DNA from: HGM13006 sp963649625
GTDB taxonomy: Bacteria; Bacillota; Clostridia; Oscillospirales; Oscillospiraceae
Reading direction: 5' to 3'
DNA: 25,484 bases
Assembly (NCBI GenBank): GCA_963649625.1
Contig: CAVJIP010000031.1
Coordinates: 1 to 25,484, forward strand
In this document: piece by piece, positions 1 through 7,500 of the stretch
How the letters are laid out: each line of letters begins with the position of its first letter
Numbering within the stretch: the stretch's first letter is position 1
Translations under genes and position numbers: made by a program
Notes under the pieces: model-generated
What the model was told of the DNA's origin: nothing
The model's database searches: none
What the model saw: only the letters and a program-made list of their open reading frames with translations

Positions 1-1
1 C

Positions 2-535
2 TATGTGGCAAACTACACCGGCCCTTTGTTTGACGCCCTGAATGCGGAAAAGACCTGCTGGCAGCAGGTGGGAGCGGGCCCCACCTTTACCTTGGGCTAT
101 GTCCAGTCCCCCCACGCCCCCACTATTCTGGATAAAAACGGCAATTTAGTAGAGGACTATGAGCGTGTCGGCTGGCAGTGGGATCGCCATGAGCTGTATC
201 TGGGTCAGCTGGAGTTTATCAGCAGTCAGATTCTGGAAATCGTGGACAACATCCAGGAAAACGACCCGGACGCTCTGATTATCCTCCAGTCGGATCACGG
301 CAGCCGCCAGGCCAACCACTATTACAACATGGGCATCTGGGACACCTTTGACCCCAAGGTGGAAAACCTGTTTATGCAGAACATTTTGAACTGCGTGTAC
401 TACCGGGGCCAGAGCTTTCCCATTGAGGGCCTCACCGGCATCAACACCCTCCGCACCATCCTGAACCAGATCTACGGCACCCATTACGAGATGATCGAGC
501 CGAAAATTTATTCCAAGGGCACCTTTGAACAGTGA
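2..535 (+). CDS. Sulfatase-superfamily protein, C-terminal part (5' end outside window)
   Basis: The reading frame is open from base 2, so the start lies upstream of the window and about 177 C-terminal residues remain. The segment FTLGYVQSPHAPT followed, about 60 residues later, by LIILQSDHGS is typical of the alkaline phosphatase/sulfatase superfamily. The Asp-His of SDHG is the usual distal metal-binding pair, and the HxP segment upstream resembles phosphoglycerol-transferase-like members. The nucleophile region is not visible, so sulfatase, phosphoethanolamine transferase or glycerophosphotransferase activity cannot be told apart. By family habit the enzyme would be membrane-anchored with an extracytoplasmic catalytic domain acting on a surface polymer, but no membrane segment is visible here. 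The gene converges on sigK and is followed by a hairpin with a T-rich tail. The family call is secure; the substrate is unknown. Confidence 0.72.
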   Translation, partial: YVANYTGPLFDALNAEKTCWQQVGAGPTFTLGYVQSPHAPTILDKNGNLVEDYERVGWQWDRHELYLGQLEFISSQILEIVDNIQENDPDALIILQSDHGSRQANHYYNMGIWDTFDPKVENLFMQNILNCVYYRGQSFPIEGLTGINTLRTILNQIYGTHYEMIEPKIYSKGTFEQ

Positions 536-1220
536 CCCACCCGCCGGAGGCCGCCATACCTCCGGCACTGCTTTTGTTCCGGCCCCGGCGGGATACATAG
601 CTCCGGGAAATGCCCAGCTGCCGTGCCACCTCCCGCTGGGGCAGGGGCGTTCGGCCGCCCAGCCCGTACCGCCACAGGACAACCTGCCGCTCCCGCTCCT
701 CCAGCACCTGGTCTACCAGCACCCGGAGCCGCTGGGTCTGACTGCGCAGGTGGGCATCTTCAAACATATCCTCATCGCTGCACAAAACGTCCATCAGACT
801 CAGGGCACTGCCGTCCCCGCCGGTGTCGATCAGCTCCGACAGGCTCACGTCCCCGCTGGTTTTCCGCTGGGCCCGGAAGTACATAAGAATTTCATTCTGA
901 ATGCACCGCCCCGCATAGGTGGCAAGCCTCGTGCCTTTGCTGCCGTCAAAGGTGGAGATGGCCTTGATAAGGCCGATGGTGCCGATGGAGATCAGGTCGT
1001 CCTGGTCTGCGGCGGAGGCGTAGTATTTTTTCAGGATATGGGCCACCAGCCGGAGATTCCGCTCCACCAGAATGTTCCGGGCCTCCAGGTCTCCCTGGGC
1101 ACTCAGGGCCAGATAGTGCCGCTCCTCCTGGGCGGTGAGGGGCTTGGGGAAGGAGCCGGTGGGGGTGGTGAGCCGGAGGGAATAGAGCAGGGAGTTGGCG
1201 GTCAGAAGCAGAGTTATCAT
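441..1220 (-). CDS. sigK: RNA polymerase sporulation sigma factor SigK, abnormal C-terminus
   Basis: This is the late mother-cell sporulation sigma factor. The start is the ATG at 1220, preceded by GGGAGGTGAC. Residues 1-20 form a hydrophobic stretch like the pro-sequence removed from pro-sigma-K. Residues 29-66 (LTAQEERHYLAL to LVAHILKKY) and 75-116 (DLISIGTIGLIKAI to ILMYFRAQ) cover region 2. Region 4 ends in the helix-turn-helix EVARQLGISRSYVSR at 197-211. In B. subtilis sigma-K the next residues are IEKRAL plus about 25 more. Here they are replaced by RGRNKSSAGG and a low-complexity tail that runs antisense through a terminator and into the converging sulfatase-like gene. Recognisable homology ends near base 588, so about 30 native residues appear to be missing. 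Neither other frame restores them. Truncation, a skin-like rearrangement or an assembly fault are all possible. Confidence 0.85.
   Translation of the reverse strand: MITLLLTANSLLYSLRLTTPTGSFPKPLTAQEERHYLALSAQGDLEARNILVERNLRLVAHILKKYYASAADQDDLISIGTIGLIKAISTFDGSKGTRLATYAGRCIQNEILMYFRAQRKTSGDVSLSELIDTGGDGSALSLMDVLCSDEDMFEDAHLRSQTQRLRVLVDQVLEERERQVVLWRYGLGGRTPLPQREVARQLGISRSYVSRRGRNKSSAGGMAASGGWVTVQRCPWNKFSARSSRNGCRRSGSGWCGGC
543..577 (+). terminator. Rho-independent terminator of the sulfatase-like gene
   Basis: An 8-bp perfect stem, GCCGGAGG (543-550) with CCTCCGGC (559-566), is followed by ACTGCTTTTGTT. It begins 7 bases after the stop at 535. The sigK reading frame on the other strand runs straight through this hairpin. 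Confidence 0.6.
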
Positions 1221-1298
1221 AATGTCACCTCCCTCTATTCTATGTGCCCCCTGCCTGTCCTCTCCACGGAAACCCCCTTTCCTTTGGAGGGAAAATCA

Positions 1299-1306
1299 TG
1301 TATAAT
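1299..1306 (+). promoter_or_regulatory. Possible -10 box for truA
   Basis: A perfect TATAAT lies at 1301-1306 with TG immediately before it. No convincing -35 sits 16-18 bases upstream. Transcription would begin within a few bases of the GTG start of truA at 1315, implying a nearly leaderless message. Confidence 0.35.
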
Positions 1307-1314
1307 AGCTTTCG

Positions 1315-2055
1315 GTGATAGAAGTGAACTATAAAATGACCTTACAGTATGACGGAACCCGGTATTCCGGCTGGCAGCGCCAGGGAAACACCGGCCATAC
1401 CATCCAGGCCCGGGTGGAGCAGGCCCTGACAGAGCTCCTGGGGGCTTCGGTGGAGATCACCGGCTCCGGGCGCACCGATGCAGGGGTTCACGCCCTAGGC
1501 CAGGTGGCCAGCTTTCACACGGATGCACCCCTGCCGGAGGATGCCCTTGCTCGGCTCAACGGTCTGCTGCCGGGAGATATTGCCGTGACCCGGCTGGGGC
1601 CCGCCTCCCCCCGGTTCCACGCCCGGCTCAGTGCCCGGGAAAAGACCTATCGGTACACGGTGTGGAACAGTCCCATTCCCGATGTGTTTGGGCGGCGGTT
1701 TCAGTATCAGCTGCCGGAGCCTCTGGACGACGGGGCCATGACCCAGGCGGCCCGGCTGCTGCTGGGCACCCACGACTTTGCAGGCTATGCTACAGGCCGG
1801 ACGAAAAAGACCACCGTGCGCCACCTTCGGGCCATTGAGCTTCGCCGGGAGGGGGCCAGGCTGGAGCTGTATTTCACCGGCAACGGATTTCTCCGGAATA
1901 TGGTGCGTATTCTCACGGGAACCCTCCTGGAGGTGGGCCTGGGGGCCCGCAGTCCGGAAAGCGTGCTGGAGGCCTTGGAAACCTGTGACCGCCAGAGGGC
2001 AGGGGCCACCGCCCCGGCCCAGGGTCTGTGTCTAATGGAGGTATACTACGGATGA
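1315..2055 (+). CDS. truA: tRNA pseudouridine(38-40) synthase TruA
   Basis: TruA isomerises uridines 38-40 in the anticodon arm of many tRNAs. The 246-residue protein has YDGTRYSGWQ at 12-21 and the catalytic motif SGRTDAGVHA at 51-60, with nucleophile Asp55. The C-terminal FTGNGFLRNMVRILTG is also typical, and the length is normal. The GTG start is chosen because the frame is closed by TAG at 1306-1308 and the next ATG (1336) would remove the first beta strand. No Shine-Dalgarno precedes the GTG, which fits the TATAAT at 1301-1306 and a very short leader. The stop overlaps the next gene's start as ATGA (2052-2055), so the two are probably translationally coupled. sigK is divergent upstream. 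Confidence 0.93.
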   Translation: MIEVNYKMTLQYDGTRYSGWQRQGNTGHTIQARVEQALTELLGASVEITGSGRTDAGVHALGQVASFHTDAPLPEDALARLNGLLPGDIAVTRLGPASPRFHARLSAREKTYRYTVWNSPIPDVFGRRFQYQLPEPLDDGAMTQAARLLLGTHDFAGYATGRTKKTTVRHLRAIELRREGARLELYFTGNGFLRNMVRILTGTLLEVGLGARSPESVLEALETCDRQRAGATAPAQGLCLMEVYYG

Positions 2056-2396
2056 ACATTCAAATTTATGGGGTGTCCAAGTCTGCGGACACCCGGAAGG
2101 CCCAGCGGTACTTTAAGGAGCGGCGCATCAAGTTCCAGTGGGTGGACTTGAGCAGATATGCCATGAGTGGGCGGGAGTTTGACAGCGTACTCCGGGCCGT
2201 AGGCGGCATTGACCGGCTGGTGGACTGGAATGGAAAAAGCCCGGAGTTGGCCCTGCTTTCCTATCTGGCGGAGGAGCGGGACAAGGAGGACAAGGTCTTT
2301 GAAAACCAAATGCTCATGCGTCTGCCGGTGGTGCGAAACGGCAGCAGGGCCACTGTGGGCTATGCCCCGGAGGTCTGGAAAGCCTGGGAGGAGTAA
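2052..2396 (+). CDS. ArsC/Spx-family thioredoxin-fold protein without the catalytic cysteine
   Basis: A 114-residue protein starting at the ATG that overlaps the truA stop (ATGA). The pattern IQIYGVSKSADTRKAQRYFKERRIKFQWVDL is that of the ArsC/Spx/YffB family. The C-terminal LMRLPVVRNG contains the conserved cis-proline segment, and TVGYAPEVWKAW matches the usual ending. Family members carry a Cys at the N-terminus of helix 1, and some have CxxC. Here those positions read VSKSADT, and there is no cysteine anywhere in the protein, so arsenate reductase or thiol chemistry is unlikely. An Spx-like or YffB-like regulatory or binding role is more plausible, but no partner is visible. It sits in an apparent operon with truA and a COG2509 flavoprotein. 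Confidence 0.75.
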   Translation: MNIQIYGVSKSADTRKAQRYFKERRIKFQWVDLSRYAMSGREFDSVLRAVGGIDRLVDWNGKSPELALLSYLAEERDKEDKVFENQMLMRLPVVRNGSRATVGYAPEVWKAWEE

Positions 2397-2452
2397 AGCC
2401 ATGCCGGGAACAAAACTCACAAAGAAAACGGAAAGAAAGCCGGGGTGCTCCC

Positions 2453-4027
2453 ATGCTTAAGCTCCAGGGGCTGCGGCTCCGTCCCGGAGAAGCCGAGTCG
2501 GCCCTTACCCAAAAGGCCCAGCGGGAGCTGGGCTGTGAAATTCAGGGCTTTCGGGTGCTTCGCCGGTCGGTGGACGCCCGGAAAAAGGAGGACATTGCCC
2601 TGGTGTACACCATTGCCGTGCAGGTGGCCCAGGAAAAGCAGGTGCTGAAAAAATGCCGGAGCAGGAAGGTCTCCCTTTACAAGGAGTCCGGATATGCCTT
2701 TCCTGTGACCCGGCTTCGGCTGCCCCGCCGCCCTGTCATCGTGGGCATGGGCCCCGGAGGGCTGTTCTGCGGGCTGATGCTGGCCCGGGCCGGGGCACGG
2801 CCCATTTTGCTGGAGCGGGGCCGGGATGTGGACACCCGGACAGAGGATGTGGCGGCATTTTGGGCCGCCGGGGCCCTGCGCCCGGAGAGCAACGTGCAGT
2901 TTGGAGAGGGCGGGGCCGGGACGTTTTCCGACGGAAAGCTGAACACCGGGGTCAACGACCCCAGAATGGCCTTTATTCTGGCGGAGCTGGCGGCCCACGG
3001 CGCACCGCCGGAGATTCGCTATGATGCCGCCCCCCATGTTGGCACGGATTATCTCCGGCAGGTGGTAAAGTCCATCCGGGAGGAGCTGCTTTCCCTGGGG
3101 GCGGAGGTGCGCTTTGCTCATCGGCTCACCGGGCTTCTGACGGAAAACGGCAGCCTCCGGGGCCTTCAGGTGCAGGGGCCGGAGGGGGGCTATACCCTGG
3201 AAACGGACAACGCAGTGCTGGCCATTGGCCACAGTGCCCGGGACACCTTTCAAATGCTCTATGAGGCCGGTGTGCCCATGGAGCCAAAGCAGTTTGCCGT
3301 GGGGGTTCGCCTGGAGCATCTCCAGCGTGACATTACCCTGAGCCAGTACGGCGGGGAAATCCCCGGGCTTCCGGCGGCCTCCTACAAGATCTCCTGTCAC
3401 CCGGACACAGGCCACGGGGCCTTTTCCTTCTGCGTCTGCCCCGGGGGACAGGTGGTGGCGGCGGCCTCGGAGCCGGGGCGGGTCTGCACCAACGGCATGA
3501 GCCTCCATGCCAGAGCCGGGGAGAATATCAACGGTGCCCTTTTGGTGTCCCTGGGGCCGGAGGATTTCGGCTCGGCCCATCCTCTGGCGGGAATGCAGCT
3601 CCAGCGACAGCTGGAGGAGGCGGCCTTCCGCCTGGGAGGAGAGAATTATTACGCACCGGCCCAGCTGGTGGGAGACTTCCTGGCGGGCCGTCCCTCGGCG
3701 GGGCCGGGACGGGTACAGCCCAGCTATCGCCCCGGTGTCACCTGGACGGATCTGCACCGGTGCCTGCCGCCGGTGGTCACAGACACCCTGGAGACAGCCC
3801 TTCCCCTTTTGGGGCAAAAGCTCCGGGGCTTTGACCACCCGGAGGCGGTGCTGACGGCAGTGGAAAGCCGCAGCTCCAGCCCGGTACGCATTCTCCGGGA
3901 CGCCTCCGGGCAGAGCACCATCCGGGGGCTGTATCCCTGCGGGGAGGGAGCGGGCTACGCCGGAGGAATCATGTCTGCCGCCGCCGATGGCATCCGCACG
4001 GCGGAACGGCTTTGCGCCAATTTGTAG
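2453..4027 (+). CDS. COG2509-type FAD-dependent oxidoreductase
   Basis: A 524-residue protein of the uncharacterised FAD-dependent dehydrogenase family COG2509. Residues 1-90 form the family's N-terminal domain. A Rossmann dinucleotide-binding motif, GMGPGG, lies at 98-103, followed by the acidic residue of LLERG that would contact the ribose. SNVQFGEGGAGTFSDGKLNT, a hallmark of this family, follows. The C-terminus has a second FAD-contact segment, GLYPCGEGAGYAGGI. The substrate is unknown. The protein has no signal peptide or membrane segment, so it should be cytoplasmic. The ATG at 2453 lies 56 bases after the ArsC-like gene with a weak ribosome site, and co-transcription with truA is likely. 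A more distant alternative is a geranylgeranyl-reductase-like flavoprotein. Confidence 0.87.
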   Translation: MLKLQGLRLRPGEAESALTQKAQRELGCEIQGFRVLRRSVDARKKEDIALVYTIAVQVAQEKQVLKKCRSRKVSLYKESGYAFPVTRLRLPRRPVIVGMGPGGLFCGLMLARAGARPILLERGRDVDTRTEDVAAFWAAGALRPESNVQFGEGGAGTFSDGKLNTGVNDPRMAFILAELAAHGAPPEIRYDAAPHVGTDYLRQVVKSIREELLSLGAEVRFAHRLTGLLTENGSLRGLQVQGPEGGYTLETDNAVLAIGHSARDTFQMLYEAGVPMEPKQFAVGVRLEHLQRDITLSQYGGEIPGLPAASYKISCHPDTGHGAFSFCVCPGGQVVAAASEPGRVCTNGMSLHARAGENINGALLVSLGPEDFGSAHPLAGMQLQRQLEEAAFRLGGENYYAPAQLVGDFLAGRPSAGPGRVQPSYRPGVTWTDLHRCLPPVVTDTLETALPLLGQKLRGFDHPEAVLTAVESRSSSPVRILRDASGQSTIRGLYPCGEGAGYAGGIMSAAADGIRTAERLCANL

Positions 4028-4078
4028 AATATTGTCAAAACTCCTTGATTTGTTTTTCTTTCCCAATGGCAGGGAATG

Positions 4079-4087
4079 TGCTTTAAT
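4079..4087 (+). promoter_or_regulatory. Candidate extended -10 promoter for the DUF6514-like gene
   Basis: TGCTTTAAT at 4079-4087 is an extended -10 element about 33 bases before the ATG at 4120. The -35 position is T-rich and matches poorly. Confidence 0.4.
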
Positions 4088-4119
4088 AGTGACGAAAGAA
4101 AAACAAAGGAGTGACAAAT

Positions 4120-4389
4120 ATGAAACAAATCCTAACAATCGACAAACAGGTGGCTTTTCCCGCAGGAACCAACCGTCTTCGCTACCGTCTCCTGGCAGAG
4201 ACGGGCCCTGGAGGTACGGCCCACTATGGGGTGGCGGCGGAGATCCTGGAAACCGGGGAATGCAGAGAGGTACATGGCCTGACCACGGATGCCGCCCTGG
4301 CCCGGGAATTTCTCCGGCGCATCGCCCGGGGAGCGGTAACGCCCCTGAGCCTTCGGGAGGTGGCGGAGGACTTTGCGGCGGAAATTTAA
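4120..4389 (+). CDS. Small DUF6514-like protein
   Basis: An 89-residue protein starting MKQILTIDKQ. The ATG at 4120 is chosen over the GTG at 4111 because AAAGGAG (4105-4111) overlaps that GTG and is correctly spaced for the ATG. The sequence has an N-terminal beta-rich part (RLRYRLLAETGPGGTAHYGVAAEI) and a C-terminal helical part ending in GAVTPLSLREVAEDFAAEI. From memory this resembles DUF6514, a small family common in Oscillospiraceae with no known function. I see no catalytic motif, signal peptide or membrane segment. It has its own candidate promoter and is followed at close range by the nrdR promoter, so it is probably monocistronic. The family assignment is moderate. Confidence 0.7.
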   Translation: MKQILTIDKQVAFPAGTNRLRYRLLAETGPGGTAHYGVAAEILETGECREVHGLTTDAALAREFLRRIARGAVTPLSLREVAEDFAAEI

Positions 4390-4398
4390 GGGAAGGAC

Positions 4399-4427
4399 TG
4401 GACAAGCTCCTAATTTTCTGCTATGAT
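4399..4427 (+). promoter_or_regulatory. Sigma-A promoter of nrdR
   Basis: TGGACA (4399-4404), 17-base spacer, TATGAT (4422-4427) with an extended TGC at 4419-4421. Predicted transcription start is about 28 bases before the nrdR ATG. Confidence 0.7.
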
Positions 4428-4461
4428 GAGTCCGATTATGTAAACGGAGGCGGTTTTGACC

Positions 4462-4917
4462 ATGAAATGCCCGTATTGTGCCTATGAAGAAAGCAAGGTG
4501 GTGGATTCCCGGCATTCGGAGGACGGTATGTCCATCCGCCGCCGGAGAGAGTGCTTGCAATGCAACAAGCGGTTCACAACCTATGAGACGGTGGAAAGTC
4601 TGCCCATTGTTGTGGTGAAAAAGGACGGACGGCGGCAGACCTTTGACCGAAACAAGGTGCTCAACGGTATGGTTCGGGCCTGCGAAAAGCGCCCGGTGCC
4701 TGTGGCCAGCCTGGAGGCCGCCGCCGGAGAAATCGAGCAGATCGTCCAGAACTCCCTGGAGCGGGAGGTACGCAGTGATTACATTGGCCAGCTGGTGATG
4801 GAGCGGCTCAAACCCCTGGACGAGGTCAGCTATGTGCGGTTTGCCTCGGTGTACCGCCAATTTAAGGACATTAACAGCTTTATGAACGAGCTGAATAAGA
4901 TTCTGGCAGAGAAGTAA
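4462..4917 (+). CDS. nrdR: Transcriptional repressor NrdR
   Basis: NrdR represses ribonucleotide reductase operons and reads the ATP/dATP balance through an ATP cone. The 151-residue protein starts MKCPYC. The N-terminal zinc ribbon uses Cys3 and Cys6 of CPYC and the CLQC pair at about 31-34, followed by RFTTYE. The ATP-cone domain begins at VVVKKDGRRQTFDRNKVLNGM and ends at YVRFASVYRQFKD. The length is normal for the family. The ATG at 4462 is chosen because GGAGG (4446-4450) is well placed for it; the TTG at 4456 would be too close. The gene has its own promoter, and a GC-rich hairpin follows the stop. No nrd reductase gene or NrdR box pair is visible in this window. Confidence 0.96.
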   Translation: MKCPYCAYEESKVVDSRHSEDGMSIRRRRECLQCNKRFTTYETVESLPIVVVKKDGRRQTFDRNKVLNGMVRACEKRPVPVASLEAAAGEIEQIVQNSLEREVRSDYIGQLVMERLKPLDEVSYVRFASVYRQFKDINSFMNELNKILAEK

Positions 4918-4921
4918 CGAA

Positions 4922-4951
4922 GGCGGCGGCTGGGTTCGGCCGCCGCCCTTT
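4922..4951 (+). terminator. GC hairpin after nrdR, weak terminator or attenuator
   Basis: Perfect 9-bp stem GGCGGCGGC (4922-4930) and GCCGCCGCC (4939-4947) with an 8-base loop, followed only by CTTT. The short T tract suggests partial read-through into the RluA-type gene. Confidence 0.45.
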
Positions 4952-4967
4952 CCCGGGAGGCAGGTCT

Positions 4968-5681
4968 ATGGAAGGACCCATTGAGATTATCTATCAGGAT
5001 CGGCGGGTACTGGTGGCGGTAAAGCCTGTGGGGGTGCTGTCTACCAACACGCCGGGAGGGATGCCGGAGCTGGTGCGGCAGGCCCTGGGCCAGCCGGAGG
5101 CCTGTATTCGGACGGTACACCGGCTGGATCAGATGGTGGGCGGGCTGATGGTCTTTGCCCGCTCCCGGCAGGCGGCCTCCATTCTTTCAGAGGACATTCG
5201 GGCCCATCGGCTGGAGAAGCGGTATTTCGCCGTGGTGCATGGCTGTCCGCCGGCCCCGGAGGGAACCTTGCGGGATCTGCTTTGGCGATCCCCCCAGGAG
5301 CGAAAAACCTATGTGACCCACACCCCGGGAAAGGGGGTGCTGCCTGCGGAGCTGTCCTATCGCATTCTGGAGTGTCTGGAGGATCAGACCCTGGTGGAGA
5401 TCACCCTGGGAACCGGACGAACCCATCAGATTCGCACCCAGTTTGCCGCCAGAGGAATGCCCCTGGTGGGGGACAAAAAATACGGTGCCCCGGAGGGGGA
5501 AAGGGGCATCGCCCTTTGGTCCTGCCGTCTGGGTTTTCGCCACCCGGAGACGGGGGAGGAGCTGGGCTTTTTCCGCTGTCCCCCGCAGGAAGGCCCCTGG
5601 GCCCGGTTTTCCCGCTGGCCGGCCCCGCCGGAGGCCGCCGGTGCCTGGGACGATGCCCCAGACCAGTCCCACCGCTCATAA
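4968..5681 (+). CDS. RluA-family pseudouridine synthase
   Basis: A 237-residue RluA/RsuA-superfamily enzyme that converts uridine to pseudouridine in rRNA or tRNA. The catalytic motif HRLDQMVGGL lies at 51-60, with nucleophile Asp54. The second conserved block, GTGRTHQIRTQFAARG followed by PLVGDKKYG, is intact. No S4 RNA-binding domain precedes the catalytic domain, so it resembles RluC/RluD-like short forms or YqcB/TruC-type proteins; the target uridine cannot be inferred. The start ATG at 4968 has GGGAGG upstream. It follows nrdR by 50 bases containing a weak hairpin and ends at a strong terminator. The C-terminal 25 residues are low-complexity (Pro/Ala/Arg) and not part of the fold. Confidence 0.92.
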   Translation: MEGPIEIIYQDRRVLVAVKPVGVLSTNTPGGMPELVRQALGQPEACIRTVHRLDQMVGGLMVFARSRQAASILSEDIRAHRLEKRYFAVVHGCPPAPEGTLRDLLWRSPQERKTYVTHTPGKGVLPAELSYRILECLEDQTLVEITLGTGRTHQIRTQFAARGMPLVGDKKYGAPEGERGIALWSCRLGFRHPETGEELGFFRCPPQEGPWARFSRWPAPPEAAGAWDDAPDQSHRS

Positions 5682-5687
5682 CATGAT

Positions 5688-5741
5688 AAAAGCCTGTAGA
5701 AGCCGCATCCATGCACAGCTCCTACAGGCTTTTCATTTTTT
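5688..5741 (+). terminator. Strong rho-independent terminator after the RluA-type gene
   Basis: Perfect 12-bp stem AAAAGCCTGTAG (5688-5699) and CTACAGGCTTTT (5722-5733), followed by CATTTTTT. It starts 7 bases after the stop at 5681. Confidence 0.9.
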
Positions 5742-5750
5742 GGTGAAATT

Positions 5751-5809
5751 TAGGGCAGCACCGCACAATTGCGCCATAGGTCTTTGCCGAATGATGCGGT
5801 ATTGCCCTA
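5751..5809. repeat. 59-bp imperfect palindrome, candidate dispersed intergenic element
   Basis: Outer arms TAGGGCA (5751-5757) and TGCCCTA (5803-5809), then one G-T pair and one mismatch, then ACCGCA (5760-5765) and TGCGGT (5795-5800), then an A/T-pairing patch and a loop. It lies between the strong terminator of the RluA-type gene and the 3' end of the converging glycosidase gene. It is not needed as a terminator. The layout resembles short palindromic, MITE-like repeats in gut clostridia, but only one copy is in this window. Confidence 0.45.
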
Positions 5810-5820
5810 GACCCTTCGCA

Positions 5821-7466
5821 TCAGTCCCCGCCGTAGACCCAGGCAGTGGGCAGAGTTCTGCCGTCCGGGAGATTCTGGTTGGAGCAGCGGATAATGGACT
5901 GGCCGTCATAATACATCATGGCACTGGTGCCCCCGTCCAGATTCATGGCCTGGACGCAGCCGTATTCCAGCATTTTTTCCGCAATGTCCTCCACGCCGCA
6001 GCCCAGGCTGTCTGACAAGCGGCCCTCTACCACCACCATAATGGTCTCCAGCCGGTTTGTCTGGCCCAGCACCGCCCTGGGGTTGGGGCTGTTCCACTCG
6101 CTGCTGATGATCTCTCCGTCGATAATAACAGAGGGCTGGAACTCGCAGGCGTCCCGGGTTCCCTCCCCTATCGGAGAATCGGAGTCCACAATATACATTT
6201 TATTGTCCTCCCGCAGCTCCAGCCGCTTGGCTGTGCCGCTGAGCCGCTCTCCGTAGACCTCCCCGCTGCAAACCGCCAGGCCGGAGATCTCACCGCCGTT
6301 GCCTGCGCCGTTAGGGTCGTAGAAGGCGCTTCCCGTAATGGCCAGGATGCCGTTGTGGTAGTCGCAGATATTGGCCACCGTCTGACCAATGACCCCCAGG
6401 GTTTCCGCCGTACAGAGCTTTAGACGGCTGGTGTCCTTGCAGATTGCCATAACCCCCCGGGATTCGTTTTCCGACAGATACAGCCGTGCCAGCATAACCC
6501 CCTCATAGGCGTTGATGGCCAGAATCTGATCCCCGTAGATGGTTTCAATTTCCGTGCCCTCGTCCTCCAGGCCGCTTTCGTTGATGTCGATTTTTGCCCA
6601 GCCGTCTGCCACCGCCTCGGGATGCTCCTGCACATATTTCTCCATGGAATCCTGGTCGATCTCCCAGAATATCTCATAGAAGGTGTCCCGGGCCGTCTGT
6701 TCCGGCTCCTGGGGCACGGCCTCCTCTGTCTGCTGGGTGGTCTCCTGCGTCTCCTGGGTGTTTTGGTCGGGGATCTGGCCAACGGTTCCGGATTCAAAGG
6801 AGGGCAGCTGCTGCACCACAACATTGCCCCAGCCGCTTTCCTTCCCAAGCACCGCCGTATCCGACTCGTACTGGGCCCGCATTACGTCGTCGATCATGTC
6901 GCTGGGAATCAGGGCCGTGGCCATCCACTTGTGGCTAAAGGTGGACATGGCGGTCTGAATATACATCACCCGCAGCCGCTGAATGGTGGAATTATGAGAA
7001 TAAATCGCCACCAGGTATACCGCACTCAGCGCAGTCAACAGCACCAGCAGCCCGTGGGCAATGCCGCTGAGCACCGGGTGTCTGTGGCCCTGGGGCTCCT
7101 CGTCCTCCTCCCAAAACTCCTCGTCCTCCTCGTCCAGCTCCTGATCCTCCTGGGAATAAGGATACCAGCTGTCCGGAGAAGCCTCCGGCATTGCGGCGTC
7201 AAAGGAGCGGTATTCCCGGTTTCCGTCAAAGGAGCGATACTCCCCGGAATCCTGAAAGGTATCCAAATCCTCCGCCCGCAGAGCGTCCTGGAGCAGCTCC
7301 TCCGGCAGCTCCTCCTCATCCTCATAGACCGGCTCCTCCGGGGCCNNNNNNNNNNCCAGTCCTCCTGGGGCCGGGGGCTGCCCTGAGGGGGGAGAATGCT
7401 CTGGAGAATATCTGAGATGTTCTCCTGCGGCTCCCTGGAAGAGCCCCGCTGGTGGTCGATTCCCAT
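5821..7466 (-). CDS. Membrane-anchored phosphodiester glycosidase family protein, interrupted by assembly gap
   Basis: The C-terminal half is a phosphodiester glycosidase (NAGPA/EpsL-like, COG4632) domain. Diagnostic segments are GSAFYDPNG, PSVIIDGEI, RLETIMVVVEGR and MNLDGGTSAMMYYDG near the end. Such domains cleave sugar phosphodiesters outside the cell. A membrane segment (GLLVLLTALSAVYLVAIYS) follows an acidic, Glu/Asp-rich cytoplasmic N-terminus with a 9-residue tandem repeat around EYRSFD. A second low-complexity linker rich in Thr/Glu/Gln lies after the membrane segment. The start is placed at the ATG at 7466, with GAGG upstream; this gives 37 codons (MGIDHQ to PQEDW) before the N run at 7346-7355. 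The frame continues on the other side of the gap only if the true gap length is 2 modulo 3. The exact substrate is unknown. Confidence 0.82.
7198..7247 (-). repeat. 27-bp tandem repeat encoding EYRSFD twice
   Basis: Two near-identical units begin at 7198 and 7225 (GTCAAAGGAGCG on the plus strand). They encode adjacent EYRSFD-containing 9-residue units in the acidic N-terminus of the glycosidase. The sequencing gap at 7346-7355 lies in the same low-complexity part of the gene. Confidence 0.7.
7346..7355. other. Assembly gap (10 N)
   Basis: Ten undetermined bases inside the glycosidase gene. Counting codons from both sides shows the real length must be 2 modulo 3 for an intact gene, so ten is probably a placeholder. 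Confidence 0.95.
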
Positions 7467-7500
7467 AGGTCTTCCTCGCTTTTCCAAAAATAACTGGTCT

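Noticed and set aside
1..640. A complete skin element inside sigK
   Set aside because: No recombinase or phage gene is visible; the left flank is only the end of a sulfatase-like gene. The idea is kept only as one explanation of the broken 3' end.
2417..4405. A 662-codon open frame on the minus strand
   Set aside because: It is antisense to the COG2509 gene, is rich in Pro/Gly/His from GC-rich codons, has no recognisable domain and has no ribosome site.
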